A DNA stretch of 64,000 nucleotides from NCBI GenBank assembly GCA_947652735.1, contig CANTEG010000008.1:62001-126000 (forward strand). Direction: 5' to 3'. Under the pieces are notes generated by a model. That model made no database searches. It worked only from the letters and a program-made list of their open reading frames with translations, and was not told the origin of the DNA. A program made the translations under genes and the position numbers. Shown here in pieces: positions 9,479 to 18,513 of this stretch; within the stretch, counting starts at the first letter, position 1; every line of letters starts with the position of its first letter. This DNA comes from an uncultured Lachnospiraceae bacterium. Lineage in GTDB: Bacteria; Bacillota; Clostridia; Lachnospirales; Lachnospiraceae.

Positions 9479-10288
9479 ATGAACAAAGTATGGGAAATAT
9501 TCAGATCTAAAATATTTTATGTTGCCCTTGGTGTGGGAATTGTTGCATTTGCAGGCTTGGTAGTGGCATATAATTATAAAGATGCCAAAAAAGAGCTTTC
9601 AACGGGACAGGCAATAGATTTAAACCAGCCGGTGGACGAGCAGATTGCAGATAATGGTGATGCTAAGGATAACAATGAGCCTGTTGCTCAAATCGGAAAA
9701 TTAAATGAGGACAGCAAGCAGGATAAGACAAACAAGACAACAGAAAAACCTGCAACGGTTAAGGAGAAAGAGGAAAGCAATAAGAAAGAAACTACGGAGA
9801 GCGAGAGTACAGAGGAATCAGCCGTAGCTGCATCAAGTGACGGCGCTGTCGCAGATGCTAAAAAAGAGTTTACCTATAATGGGGGACAGGAGCTTTCATG
9901 GCCGCTTATAGGTGACGTAATACTTCCATATAGCATGGATACAACCGTATACTTCCAAACTCTTAATGCATATAAGTGTAATCCGGGTATGCTGATAAAG
10001 GGAACAGAAGGGGCAAATGTAATGTCCGTATTTGAAGGTGTTGTCGAAAATATATATGAGACAAAGGAACACGGAACGGTTGTTGAGATTAATCTTGGAA
10101 ACGGATATATGGCAACATACGGACAGCTTATGAATGTATGTGTAAATGTTGGCGATGTGGTAAGTGCAGACCAGAATATAGCTGAGGTAGGACCAGTAAG
10201 CAGCTATTACACAGAGGAGGGCACCCACCTCTATTTCCAGATTTCAAAGGACAATGACCCGATAAATCCATTAACGTTAATAAAATAA
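9479..10288 (+). CDS. SpoIIQ-like LytM-domain membrane protein
   Basis: A 269-residue bitopic protein with a transmembrane helix near residues 12-30. A long Lys/Glu/Thr/Ser-rich linker (about 35-130) precedes a C-terminal M23/LytM domain. This is the architecture of SpoIIQ, the forespore protein that meets SpoIIIAH across the septum. The peptidase site is degenerate. The HxxxD motif is replaced in NPGMLIKGTEG, the YxH motif reads ATYGQ, and the HLHFE box reads HLYFQ. It should therefore be a scaffold rather than an enzyme, as argued for Bacillus SpoIIQ. A forespore-type promoter and AAGGAGG precede it, and the SpoIID-like gene lies upstream. Confidence 0.78.
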   Translation: MNKVWEIFRSKIFYVALGVGIVAFAGLVVAYNYKDAKKELSTGQAIDLNQPVDEQIADNGDAKDNNEPVAQIGKLNEDSKQDKTNKTTEKPATVKEKEESNKKETTESESTEESAVAASSDGAVADAKKEFTYNGGQELSWPLIGDVILPYSMDTTVYFQTLNAYKCNPGMLIKGTEGANVMSVFEGVVENIYETKEHGTVVEINLGNGYMATYGQLMNVCVNVGDVVSADQNIAEVGPVSSYYTEEGTHLYFQISKDNDPINPLTLIK

Positions 10289-10351
10289 TAAAGATATATA
10301 AAGGTCTGTTGCAGTACAAATCTTATTGTCTGTGGCGGGCCTTTCCTGTTT

Positions 10352-10402
10352 CAAAGGGTGCAGCATTAACAATCCTTATTAGTGCTGCACCCTTTGTTCT
10401 AT
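10352..10402. terminator. Bidirectional terminator between spoIIQ-like gene and perR
   Basis: A perfect 14-base stem pairs 10352-10365 with 10383-10396. The loop is 17 bases. It lies between convergent genes. Confidence 0.75.
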
Positions 10403-10420
10403 AATCGTATACCTCGTTTA

Positions 10421-10804
10421 TTATTGGCACGTTTCACATGTTCCTGAAAAAAGAACAGTTGCATCCGTTATCTTATAAGGCGAATGGTTGGATGCCTCGG
10501 TAATAAGGCTATCCATAGGCTTCATGTCTATGTCTTTAACCGCACCACATGACGTGCACAGGAAATGATAATGTGGCTTTGTGGTGGCGTCAAAGTGGTC
10601 TGTTTTTCCGTTACAGGAAAGACGGGTAATAATTCCCGCATCCGCCAGTTGGTTTAAATTTCTGTAAACCGTGGCGAGGCTGATATTTGGAATATCTACA
10701 CGGATATCCTGAAAAACCATTTCTGCGGTTGGATGGTCATACCGTGATTTTAAGTTATTTAATATCGCTTCTCTCTGATGACTGTATTTTATGGGTGCAG
10801 GCAT
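10421..10804 (-). CDS. perR: PerR-type peroxide-stress repressor (Fur family)
   Basis: A 127-residue Fur-family winged-helix repressor. The DNA-binding half contains ISLATVYRNLNQL. All five regulatory metal ligands of Bacillus PerR have counterparts: the His in HPTAE, Asp in HFDATT, the two His of HYHF, and Asp in VKDID. Aspartate in the last position is the PerR-type rather than Fur-type choice. Two CxxC pairs (CTSC and CETC) form the structural zinc site. A near-perfect Per box lies in the upstream region, so autoregulation is likely. PerR senses peroxide by metal-catalysed histidine oxidation and controls oxidative-stress genes; none of its usual targets is in this window. Confidence 0.88.
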   Translation of the reverse strand: MPAPIKYSHQREAILNNLKSRYDHPTAEMVFQDIRVDIPNISLATVYRNLNQLADAGIITRLSCNGKTDHFDATTKPHYHFLCTSCGAVKDIDMKPMDSLITEASNHSPYKITDATVLFSGTCETCQ

Positions 10805-10876
10805 ATAACTTCCTCCTTTTTATGTCACCAACCGGAGGTTGACGACTGGTGCACTATCAGGTGCTCCTCTTTTCAA

Positions 10877-10898
10877 AATAATAATAATTATTATTTTT
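10877..10898. promoter_or_regulatory. Per/Fur box upstream of perR
   Basis: A perfect 16-base palindrome AATAATAATTATTATT spans 10880-10895, with A/T extension on both sides. It matches the TTATAATnATTATAA type of Per box. It lies about 75 bases before the perR start, consistent with autorepression. Confidence 0.75.
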
Positions 10899-11062
10899 AG
10901 TATAAATGCAATTAGTGAATTATGTCAAGAATAAAGTGTTATTTTTATATATATTTTTTGGTACATTTATATAGTAATTAATTGACATAAGTATATTAAA
11001 TTGGTATATTTTAATAGTAAGGGTAAAATAGTGTGTTAGTGCTTTTAGGGAGTTAGGATTTA

Positions 11063-12748
11063 ATGAATTTTAGTGAAATAAAGGAGCCTGTAGACGTTGA
11101 CAGGGCAAAAAGTATTGTAGATTCAATTTTGAATTTATCGTACAGCGCTACTGTTATTGTGGACAGACAAACTTTTGAAATTGTATATATGAATAAGTTT
11201 GCGAAGGAAATATTCGGAAGCAAAGTTGACTGCCTGTGTTACGAGACATTTTGCACAAAGGACGTTCCATGTCAGGGGTGTAATCTTGTAAGTCTGGAAA
11301 GCAGTTCTATTGTTGCGTCAAAATATTCAGAAATTTTAGAAAAAAATGCTACATGGAAATATTCCAAAATCAATTGGTTTGATGGCAGGGATGTTGTTAT
11401 GGCAACACTGATTGAGATGGAGAATGAGCAAGATCCTGTAAAAAAGAGCATGTCTGAAAAGATAGCCAGAAGTATAAATATTGACCGAAGTGAAATGGAT
11501 GAGCTGACCCGTATACCGGGATATGCGAGATTTTATGTGAACGCTGAAAAGGCAATTCAGGCAAATCAGGATAAGGAATATGCCATCATTGTATTTGATA
11601 TAGACCGTTTTAAAAATATAAATGATTTATATGGTATGACAAAGGGCGATGACATTCTGAAGCATGTCGGAGAAGTCTTGATGGATATATTTGGTTACAA
11701 TGAAAATTATGCAAGAATGCATTCCGATATGTTTGCATTTTACATAGAATATGAGCGAAAGATTGATATTATCCGAATAATAGAAAAGATTAGAAAAAAG
11801 ATAGGAAATAAGGAAAGCGGAGCAGAGGTGAATACCTCATACGGTATTTATCTTGTTCAGGACAGAAGTGTTCCCATAAATCTTATGTGTGACAGAGCTA
11901 TGGTGGCAAGCAGAACTACCAAGGGCGATGTGATGCGTTTTTGTGCCTTTTATGATGAACAGTATCGTGAGGATATGATAAGGGTAAGTGAAATTGAGCG
12001 TGATATGGTTACTGCTCTCGAAGAAGGCCAGTTTCAAATGTATTTGCAGCCAAAGTTTACGCTGGATACAGAGGAGCTGTGCGGTGCTGAAGCATTGTCA
12101 AGATGGCTTCATCCAAGCAAGGGAATTATACCACCATCGGATTTTATACCTTTGTTTGAGAAAAATGGTTTTATCCTTAAACTGGATGAATTTATGTGGG
12201 AAGAAGCGTGCAAAACAATCAGAAATTGGATTGATGAGGGCAAGGAGCCGCTTCCTATCTCTGTAAATGTTTCAAGATACCACATAAAGCATAACAATTT
12301 GGAAAGTGTGCTTGTTGAATTGGTTAAAAAGTATGATGTTGACCCTAAGCTGCTACATTTGGAAATAACCGAGTCATTATTTTTGGATGAGCCTGCCAAG
12401 CTGAACCGCGTTATGGAAAAGCTCAGGGGGATTGGCTTTAAGCTTGAAGTAGATGATTTTGGTTCAGGATACTCATCTCTTAACTTTATTCGGAACATTT
12501 CAGTAGACACGATTAAGATTGACAAGGATTTCCTTGATAATGAAATTGCATCTGATAAGGGAAAGATAGTAGTAAACCATACCATAGATATGGCAAAGGA
12601 ACTTAATCTTCAGGTTATCGCTGAGGGAGTTGAGACAAAAGCACATGTTGATTTCCTAAGAAAATCAAAGTGTGATATCGCCCAGGGGTATTATTTTGCG
12701 AAGCCGATGCCACTTTCGGAATTTGATAAATTAAGTTTTAAAAATTAA
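11063..12748 (+). CDS. PAS-GGDEF-EAL cyclic-di-GMP signalling protein
   Basis: A 561-residue soluble protein. An N-terminal PAS-like domain (residues ~15-110) contains a cysteine cluster, CLCYETFC then PCQGC, which may bind metal. A GGDEF domain follows (~150-300) but is degenerate: the active-site loop reads RMHSDMF instead of GGDEF, so no cyclase activity is expected. The EAL domain (~310-555) keeps the key residues: GAEALSRW, SVNVS, EITES, DDFGSGYSSL, KIDK, EGVE and QGYYFAKP. The likely net activity is c-di-GMP phosphodiesterase tuned by the PAS domain. This could link to motility and exopolysaccharide, both encoded in the window, but that link is inference. Confidence 0.9.
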   Translation: MNFSEIKEPVDVDRAKSIVDSILNLSYSATVIVDRQTFEIVYMNKFAKEIFGSKVDCLCYETFCTKDVPCQGCNLVSLESSSIVASKYSEILEKNATWKYSKINWFDGRDVVMATLIEMENEQDPVKKSMSEKIARSINIDRSEMDELTRIPGYARFYVNAEKAIQANQDKEYAIIVFDIDRFKNINDLYGMTKGDDILKHVGEVLMDIFGYNENYARMHSDMFAFYIEYERKIDIIRIIEKIRKKIGNKESGAEVNTSYGIYLVQDRSVPINLMCDRAMVASRTTKGDVMRFCAFYDEQYREDMIRVSEIERDMVTALEEGQFQMYLQPKFTLDTEELCGAEALSRWLHPSKGIIPPSDFIPLFEKNGFILKLDEFMWEEACKTIRNWIDEGKEPLPISVNVSRYHIKHNNLESVLVELVKKYDVDPKLLHLEITESLFLDEPAKLNRVMEKLRGIGFKLEVDDFGSGYSSLNFIRNISVDTIKIDKDFLDNEIASDKGKIVVNHTIDMAKELNLQVIAEGVETKAHVDFLRKSKCDIAQGYYFAKPMPLSEFDKLSFKN

Positions 12749-12771
12749 AAGAAAAAATAGCTGTTGTGTCC

Positions 12772-12800
12772 TTGACATATATATATAGCTGTTGTATATT
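12772..12800 (+). promoter_or_regulatory. Sigma-A-type promoter of acpP
   Basis: TTGACA at 12772-12777, a 17-base spacer, and TATATT at 12795-12800, about 70 bases before the ACP start. Confidence 0.75.
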
Positions 12801-12870
12801 GAAAAACATAAAGAACAAACCGATGGTATGGCTGTCGGAGATATATAAAGAAAAAGGAGAATATTAAATT

Positions 12871-13104
12871 ATGTTAGAGAAAATGAAAGAAATTATTGCT
12901 GAACAGTTGGGAGTAGATGCTTCAGATGTAGAGCTTTCAACATCCTTTAAGGACGACCTTGGCGCTGATTCACTTGATTTATTTGAGCTTGTTATGGCAC
13001 TTGAAGAGGAGTTCAACTGTGAGATTCCTTCAGATGATTTAACATCAATAGCAACAGTAGAGGATATCATCAAGTACCTTAAGGAAATGGGTATTGAGGA
13101 GTAG
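12871..13104 (+). CDS. acpP: Acyl carrier protein
   Basis: A 77-residue acidic helical protein that carries acyl chains on phosphopantetheine during fatty-acid synthesis. The attachment serine is S34 in GADSLDLFEL, followed by the conserved acidic helix II (ALEEEFNCEIP). Length is standard. AAGGAG precedes the start. It stands alone between its own promoter and terminator, away from any fab gene, so it could serve fatty-acid synthesis generally or a dedicated acylation pathway; the sequence does not decide. Confidence 0.93.
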   Translation: MLEKMKEIIAEQLGVDASDVELSTSFKDDLGADSLDLFELVMALEEEFNCEIPSDDLTSIATVEDIIKYLKEMGIEE

Positions 13105-13150
13105 TCGATATAATGACTACTACATATAAAGGAACAAAGTTTCCTATCAA

Positions 13151-13206
13151 GAAAAAGGAACCATCTGTTAAAGTGTAATCTTTAATGAAATGGTTCCTTT
13201 TTCATA
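13151..13206 (+). terminator. Terminator of acpP
   Basis: A perfect 14-base stem (13151-13164 with 13190-13203) starts GAAAAAGGAACCAT and ends with a T-rich arm. A near-repeat of the arm (AAAGGAAC, TTTCC) lies just upstream at 13128-13143. Confidence 0.75.
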
Positions 13207-13253
13207 TTTCCTGATACAATAATAACAAAAACCGTTTGAAGACGTCGGGACTT

Positions 13254-13308
13254 AAATTGCCGGTCTAAGATATCCTTACATGGAATTATCTTAAACCGGC
13301 AATTTTTA
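13254..13308. terminator. Terminator downstream of cellobiose phosphorylase
   Basis: Arms 13254-13264 and 13295-13305 pair perfectly (AAATTGCCGGT). Seven more pairs (13266-13272 with 13287-13293) lie inside a single mismatch. It lies at the 3' end of the minus-strand gene, and the plus-strand side carries the longer T-run. Confidence 0.6.
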
Positions 13309-13335
13309 GTAACGGTATTTATGCACTGTATTTTT

Positions 13336-15819
13336 TTAACCCATTACAACCTCAACTGTATGAGTTTTGCCATCTCCCATAACAGGGATAACATTTCCCT
13401 CAACAGCCTTTCCGTCTACAACAAGGCTCTTAACGCCCTTGTTAACGTGGTCTGGGTTTGTAACCTTAATATCGTAAGTATCGCCACGGAACTGACGTGT
13501 TGCAGTAAGTCCGTCCCATGCGGCAGGAATGGATGGGTCAATCTTAAGTCCATCCCAATCAGGCTGAACACCTAAAATGTACTGTGAAATGGCTACCATA
13601 TTCCATGCAGCAGTACCTGTAAGCCATGAATTCTTACCTTGTCCAAAGTGGTTGCCTGGTTTTCCAATATCGGAACCTGCGTCCTTACCGCCAATCATCT
13701 GACCGTATACATATGGCTCTGTCTTGTGGATGTCAGAAGTTTCCTCTGTGAAAGCAGGAGCAATCTTTGAATAATATTCAAACGCCTTATCTCCACGTCC
13801 TGCATAAGCCTCGGCACAGATAATCCATGCATTGTTATGAGTAAATATTCCGGCATTTTCCTTGTAACCGCCTGGATATGTTGAAATTTCACCATACTGA
13901 ATGTAATACTTGGTAAATGCAGGATTGTTCAGTACAAGACCGAAGTCTGTGTTAAGGTATTTATCAATAGAGTTAAGTGTCTTTATGTCGGCACCTTCCT
14001 CCTTACCAATCTCTGACATAACAGCAAAGCCCTGTGGCTCAATAAATATCTTACCTTCCTCACATTCCTTAGAGCCCATCTTAGCACCTGTTGAGTCATA
14101 AGCTCTGAGGAACCAGTCGCCGTCGAATGCATGCTCCATAACATTCTTCTTCATCTTATCAATCTCAGCCTGAGCAGCCGCAGCCTCGTCGTCCTTGCCT
14201 AAATGCTTTAAGATAGCCACATAGTTTGGTCCGCTATAAGTAAAGAGTGTAGCAACCATAACTGATTCAGCAACCTTTGAGTAGCCGCCCTCTGCTGCAA
14301 ACTTAGGGTTTGTATATGTCTGGAAGCTTTCACCCGGTGTATCTGAGAAGCATGAAAGGTTGATACAGTCATTCCAGTCAGCTCTCATGGCAAGCGGAAG
14401 TCCGTGTGGTCCAAGATTATTTACTATTTTGTAGAATGAAACCTTAAGGTGGTCAAGCATTGGTTTAGCCTTTGACTCGTCATTGTCGTAAGGAACCATC
14501 TCATCAAGAATTGCCCAGTCGCCTGTTTCCTTGATATATGCTGATACGGAAAGGATCATCCATAATGGGTCATCAGAGAAATCTCCGCCGATATCTGAAT
14601 TACCCTTCTTTGTGAGAGGCTGGTACTGGTGGTAGCAGCCACCGTCAGGAAGCTGTGTGGAGGCAATGTCGATAATTCTCTCTCTTGCACGATCCGGAAT
14701 CTGATGAACGAAACCAAGAACGTCCTGATTAGAATCACGGAAGCCCATACCGCGACCGATACCTGACTCAAAATAAGAAGCAGAACGTGAAAGGTTAAAT
14801 GTAACCATACACTGATACTGATTCCAAATATTAACCATACGGTTTACCTTATCATCAGGAGTGTCTACCGTTAAAATGCCAAGAAGCTTGTCCCAAGTCT
14901 CTTTAAGCTCTGCAAGACCTGCTGCAACCTTTTCAGGCGTATTATACTTGTCCATCATGGCAAGTGCCTTCGTCTTGTTGATTGTCTTGCCGTCAGCTTC
15001 AAACTTTTCGTCTACAGGCATCTCAACATAGCCAAGAACAAATACTAATGTCTTTGTCTCGCCTGGAGCAAGCGTAATCTTCTTGTAGTGTGAAGCGATT
15101 GGCGACCAGCCGTCAGCAAACGAATTGTTAGCCGCATTTGCTTCAACTGCCTGCGGATTGTTAAATCCGTTGTAAAGACCAATAAAAGCATCCCTGTCTG
15201 TGTCGTAGCCGTCAATCTCGTCATTTACCGTGTAAAATGCGAAATGGTCACGTCTGTCCCTGTATTCTGTTTTGTGGTAGATTGTTGAACCTGCAACCTC
15301 GACACGACCTGTAGAGAAGTTTCTCTGGAAGTTTGTGCAGTCATCCTGAGCGTCCCACAGGCACCATTCAGCAAATGAGAAAAGTGAAAATGTCTTTTCC
15401 GTTGCTCCCTCATTTGTGAGAACGAGCTGCTGAACTTCACCATCATAATTTTGTGGAACAAAGAATGTAACTTCTGCCTTCAAATCATTTTTCTTACCGG
15501 TAATAATTGTGTAACCCATACCGTGACGACACTCATAAGCGTCGAGCTCAGTCTTAACAGGTGACCAACCCGGATTCCAAATTGTACCGTTTTCATTGAT
15601 ATAAAAATAACGGCCGCCCATATCAATAGGAACGTTGTTGTAGCGGTAACGGGTGATTCTTCTAAGACGAGCATCCTTGTAGAAAGAGTATCCTCCGGCT
15701 GTATTGGAAATCAGTGAAAAGAAACCCTGTGTGCCTAGGTAGTTAATCCATGGATATGGAGTCCTAGGCGAAGTGATTACATACTCTCTTTTGGAGTCAT
15801 CAAAGTAACCAAATTTCAT
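13336..15819 (-). CDS. Cellobiose phosphorylase (GH94)
   Basis: Cleaves cellobiose with phosphate to glucose-1-phosphate and glucose in the cytoplasm, saving ATP during cellulose-derived sugar use. The 827-residue length and the N-terminal motif [14 protein letters not shown] match cellobiose rather than cellodextrin or chitobiose phosphorylases. The catalytic acid sits in DWND at 481-484. The start at 15819 has a GAAAGGAAGG site; an upstream in-frame ATG at 15933 would add 38 unrelated residues and pass through the promoter. A TTGTCT/TATAAT promoter lies just upstream. No transporter is adjacent. An aldose-epimerase-like gene lies next to it on the same strand but is separated by a terminator. 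Confidence 0.93.
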   Translation of the reverse strand: MKFGYFDDSKREYVITSPRTPYPWINYLGTQGFFSLISNTAGGYSFYKDARLRRITRYRYNNVPIDMGGRYFYINENGTIWNPGWSPVKTELDAYECRHGMGYTIITGKKNDLKAEVTFFVPQNYDGEVQQLVLTNEGATEKTFSLFSFAEWCLWDAQDDCTNFQRNFSTGRVEVAGSTIYHKTEYRDRRDHFAFYTVNDEIDGYDTDRDAFIGLYNGFNNPQAVEANAANNSFADGWSPIASHYKKITLAPGETKTLVFVLGYVEMPVDEKFEADGKTINKTKALAMMDKYNTPEKVAAGLAELKETWDKLLGILTVDTPDDKVNRMVNIWNQYQCMVTFNLSRSASYFESGIGRGMGFRDSNQDVLGFVHQIPDRARERIIDIASTQLPDGGCYHQYQPLTKKGNSDIGGDFSDDPLWMILSVSAYIKETGDWAILDEMVPYDNDESKAKPMLDHLKVSFYKIVNNLGPHGLPLAMRADWNDCINLSCFSDTPGESFQTYTNPKFAAEGGYSKVAESVMVATLFTYSGPNYVAILKHLGKDDEAAAAQAEIDKMKKNVMEHAFDGDWFLRAYDSTGAKMGSKECEEGKIFIEPQGFAVMSEIGKEEGADIKTLNSIDKYLNTDFGLVLNNPAFTKYYIQYGEISTYPGGYKENAGIFTHNNAWIICAEAYAGRGDKAFEYYSKIAPAFTEETSDIHKTEPYVYGQMIGGKDAGSDIGKPGNHFGQGKNSWLTGTAAWNMVAISQYILGVQPDWDGLKIDPSIPAAWDGLTATRQFRGDTYDIKVTNPDHVNKGVKSLVVDGKAVEGNVIPVMGDGKTHTVEVVMG

Positions 15820-15853
15820 GTAATATACCTTCCTTTCATAAAACACTGCTTTC

Positions 15854-15882
15854 ATTATATAATAAAAATAACCAAAAGACAA
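15854..15882 (-). promoter_or_regulatory. Promoter of cellobiose phosphorylase gene
   Basis: On the minus strand TTGTCT (15877-15882) and TATAAT (15854-15859) are separated by 17 bases, about 35 bases before the start codon. Confidence 0.65.
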
Positions 15883-15914
15883 CAATATTTCTCGCCTTAA
15901 GGTTACAAAATATA

Positions 15915-15965
15915 CAAAAAAGGGCTGACGCACGAAGAAAATATTTACACTTCGTGCGTCAGCCC
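15915..15965 (-). terminator. Terminator of the aldose-epimerase-like gene
   Basis: A perfect 16-base stem pairs 15922-15937 with 15950-15965. On the minus strand it is followed by a run of six T, so it ends the upstream gene before the cellobiose phosphorylase promoter. Confidence 0.85.
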
Positions 15966-15987
15966 AATTATATTTAAATATATTAGA

Positions 15988-16989
15988 TTATTCTGTGTAA
16001 ATACGCTCGGTTACTGTTTTTGACTCTCCTGGAGAAAGCTCAAGGTAACCAGACTCATCAGCAGGAATCGGCTGGTTCGGTGCGTCAATAATCCATGTAC
16101 ATGGTTCAGGGCAGAAATAACCCTTGTCACCGTGGTCATTCCAGATAATCCAAAATTTAAAGTCCTCGCAAACCTCATAGACTATTTTTTGACCTGTAAT
16201 GTTGTCGGATATGAGTGCACCATAGAATGGCTTATCATCACGTGACCCCATCTCAGCAAAAAAAACGTCATTGTCTATATCGTGAAGTACAGGAACCTGT
16301 GAGCCGGTCATGTACTGTCTGTCATGGTTGGTCATAGGAAGAAACTCACCTGTAGGGATGCAGTTTTTGTCAAGCTGCCACTTGTCGCCAACAGGAATGT
16401 AAAGTCTTGTATCAAGTCCGTTTCCGTCCTTTGTGAAAGGTCCGTTTATGCTTGTATGGTTACATACGCCAAACGGAAGCTGTTTGGACGAAGTGTTAGT
16501 CATGGTAAATGCATAGTCAAGCCCGGAAGCAGAAAGGGTAAATGTAAATTCTGCCTTAAAGCTTACAGGGAAATACTGAAAGAATTCGTCCTTTTCATCA
16601 TATATATATTCCGTTTTTGCAATTGCACTTTCGTCCTTTGTCTCCACGCTTACTATGGAATGTTCTCTTTTATGCAGAAATCCGTGAATGTGATTTCCGA
16701 GCGGGTCATTGACAGGCAGCTGATAGGTTGCGTCGGAAACCTTAAGAACTCCCTTTGCCAAACGGTTTGGAAGATATAAGGTAGGAAGACCATAAACCTC
16801 GGCTGACTCCTTAAGCTCATCCGTGGTAAGCTCCTCGTCATATCTGAAAATTTCTATATTGTTCAGGGTATCCTGCATGCGGATAACGTTACTTCCCAAA
16901 AACGGAGCTATAACCGCCTTATATTTGCCTGCGATAAGCTCAATAACCTCTTTGTCCTTATAACTCGTAATGTTGGCTGAAAAACTCAT
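15988..16989 (-). CDS. Aldose 1-epimerase (mutarotase)-like protein
   Basis: A 333-residue protein of the galactose-mutarotase-like beta-sandwich fold. Mutarotases interconvert alpha and beta anomers of free sugars. The central CNHTSINGPF segment carries the expected catalytic histidine, and DHGDKGYFCPEPCTW near the C-terminus has a candidate catalytic glutamate. The start has a TAGGAGGTAGC site. Phosphorylases release or consume defined anomers, so its position beside cellobiose phosphorylase makes a supporting role in glucose anomer balance plausible. The two genes are separately terminated and promoted, so they are not a simple operon. Confidence 0.8.
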   Translation of the reverse strand: MSFSANITSYKDKEVIELIAGKYKAVIAPFLGSNVIRMQDTLNNIEIFRYDEELTTDELKESAEVYGLPTLYLPNRLAKGVLKVSDATYQLPVNDPLGNHIHGFLHKREHSIVSVETKDESAIAKTEYIYDEKDEFFQYFPVSFKAEFTFTLSASGLDYAFTMTNTSSKQLPFGVCNHTSINGPFTKDGNGLDTRLYIPVGDKWQLDKNCIPTGEFLPMTNHDRQYMTGSQVPVLHDIDNDVFFAEMGSRDDKPFYGALISDNITGQKIVYEVCEDFKFWIIWNDHGDKGYFCPEPCTWIIDAPNQPIPADESGYLELSPGESKTVTERIYTE

Positions 16990-17138
16990 ACCGCTACCTC
17001 CTATCTTACTTTATAAATAGAATACATTTTATTCCAAAAGCATTAGTTTATAATTTTATATTAGAACAAATAATAGCATAGAAGATGTGTTATGTCCAGC
17101 AATAAAGTTTTGTACAAACGGCAAAAAATAAAACAAAG

Positions 17139-17167
17139 TTGATTTTTATTGCGGGTAGTGATATAAA
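17139..17167 (+). promoter_or_regulatory. Promoter of the DUF4358-like lipoprotein gene
   Basis: TTGATT (17139-17144), a 17-base spacer and TATAAA (17162-17167), about 58 bases before the start. The upstream 16990-17138 stretch is A+T-rich and must also hold the divergent promoter of the epimerase-like gene, which I could not fix. Confidence 0.5.
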
Positions 17168-17225
17168 TATATTTGTCTGATGGGAGTAGCACTCCTAAAC
17201 AATTATAGATTGTGAGGAAAGTACA

Positions 17226-17717
17226 ATGAAGAAAAAAATAATTTATACATTGGCGCTTGCTGTTATGTTGGTTGCAGTGCTTACTGCATGTGGTGGAAAA
17301 GATAAAAAGGATGATGCAAAAGGAAAAGAAATAGATGTACAGACATCTGCGGACAAAATTCTTTCGGATGGAGATTTTAAGGACCAGCTTGCCACGGTCG
17401 ACAAGAGTATGGCTCTTGGAAGACTTTACAGTTTAGATGAGGCATCTGTGGAAGCAGCGGCATTTTATACAAATTCTAACTCAACAGCAGAGGAAATTGC
17501 TGTTATAAAGGTAAATTCACCAGATTATGTTGAAACCGTAAAGGCAGCTTATGAGAAAAGAGTTGCTGACCAGAAAGAAGCGTGTAAAGATTATCTGCCT
17601 GACGAGATGCCGAAGCTTGATTCGGCAGTAATATATACAAATGGAAATTATGCTGTGCTGTGCGTGTCAAACGACAACAGCAAAGCAAGCGATATAATAA
17701 AGGGATTGTTTGAATAA
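17226..17717 (+). CDS. DUF4358-like lipoprotein
   Basis: A 163-residue exported lipoprotein. The signal peptide ends in a lipobox, LTACGG, with the lipidated cysteine at residue 22. A Lys/Asp-rich spacer precedes a small alpha/beta domain with GRLYSLDE and the C-terminal NYAVLCVSNDNSKA strand. This arrangement resembles the DUF4358 lipoproteins common in Lachnospiraceae, whose function is unknown. GAGGAAAG precedes the start. It has its own promoter and a hairpin after it, so it is probably monocistronic. Confidence 0.75.
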   Translation: MKKKIIYTLALAVMLVAVLTACGGKDKKDDAKGKEIDVQTSADKILSDGDFKDQLATVDKSMALGRLYSLDEASVEAAAFYTNSNSTAEEIAVIKVNSPDYVETVKAAYEKRVADQKEACKDYLPDEMPKLDSAVIYTNGNYAVLCVSNDNSKASDIIKGLFE

Positions 17718-17739
17718 TAAGTATTTGTTTAAAATCACA

Positions 17740-17820
17740 AAAGACAAGCAGTGTGAGTATAGTATATTATAAGTCCATGCGGCCTATATAACCATACCAG
17801 TTGCTTGTCTTTATTTTTTA
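17740..17820 (+). terminator. Hairpin with long loop after lipoprotein gene
   Basis: Arms AAAGACAAGCA (17740-17750) and TGCTTGTCTTT (17802-17812) pair perfectly across a 51-base loop and are followed by T-rich sequence. It is probably a terminator, though the loop is unusually long. Confidence 0.5.
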
Positions 17821-17864
17821 TATCCCTTGTTAAAATACCATATCCTCGGTTGCATGTTAATATA

Positions 17865-18206
17865 TTATAACTTGAATTTGATTTTTACCGGTTCCTCCAA
17901 GGTCTGTCCGCCTCTTGACTTTACGTTTGTTGTTATGATGAGGGTATAATACTCATTTGTGGCGTAAGGCTCAAGAGGTTCAACCTCTATAAGTTCATTT
18001 TCCGTATCATATTTAATCAAAGTATTAATACGCTGGTTTTGTGAGTTAACAACGTACATAGTTTCCTTGTTTACTGTTTTTGGGTCCAATGGAGTGCTGA
18101 AACGGACACGCCATACAAAATTTCCTGTTTTGAATTTTAAATCCTGCTTAACCTTGTTGGAAAGGTTAGGTGGGATATCTTCAATCTCAATCATTGTTCT
18201 TGCCAT
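17865..18206 (-). CDS. Small Ig-like (SbsA/Big_5-type) domain protein
   Basis: A 113-residue protein that is mostly one Ig-like domain of the SbsA/Big_5 type. FSTPLDPKTVNKETMYV is followed by the typical strands around LIEVEPLEPYATNEYYTLII and a terminal KIKFKL strand. Such domains usually occur in secreted surface proteins, often as repeats. Here it stands alone and no signal peptide is visible in the 30 residues before the domain. The start is ATG 18206, seven bases after GAGGTGG; the longer frame to 18230 would run through that site. Function and location are unknown. Confidence 0.65.
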   Translation of the reverse strand: MARTMIEIEDIPPNLSNKVKQDLKFKTGNFVWRVRFSTPLDPKTVNKETMYVVNSQNQRINTLIKYDTENELIEVEPLEPYATNEYYTLIITTNVKSRGGQTLEEPVKIKFKL

Positions 18207-18513
18207 ACCATACCACCTCAAAAATATCATTAATGAATATGAATAAGTTTAATCCGTACTGGACATTATTATAAAGTGTACCATATAAATGATGTTAATA
18301 CAAACGCTTTTTTTATCAAAAAATGTATTAATAAAGCGACCGATATGGGCTTTACATCAGTCGCATGGTAACATACAATTTAATTGTTACGAAAGTGTTA
18401 CAAAACATTACACAAGTGTTTAGTGTGTGAACAAATTGTATAAAATATGTGGTAGGCGCTGAAAAAACCATATGTTTTAAAGCTTTGAATTGTGTGAGAT
18501 AAGGAGATTGAAA
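18207..18513. other. Divergent intergenic region with a hairpin
   Basis: The region separates divergent genes. It holds a hairpin at 18336-18364 (GCGACCGAT with ATCAGTCGC, one mismatch) and a possible TATAAA -10 at 18439-18444. No open frame, repeat or known RNA was recognised. Confidence 0.4.

Noticed and set aside
15820-15933. Longer N-terminus of cellobiose phosphorylase from ATG 15933
   Set aside because: The extra 38 residues are unlike the family, lack a ribosome-binding site, and the stretch contains the promoter.
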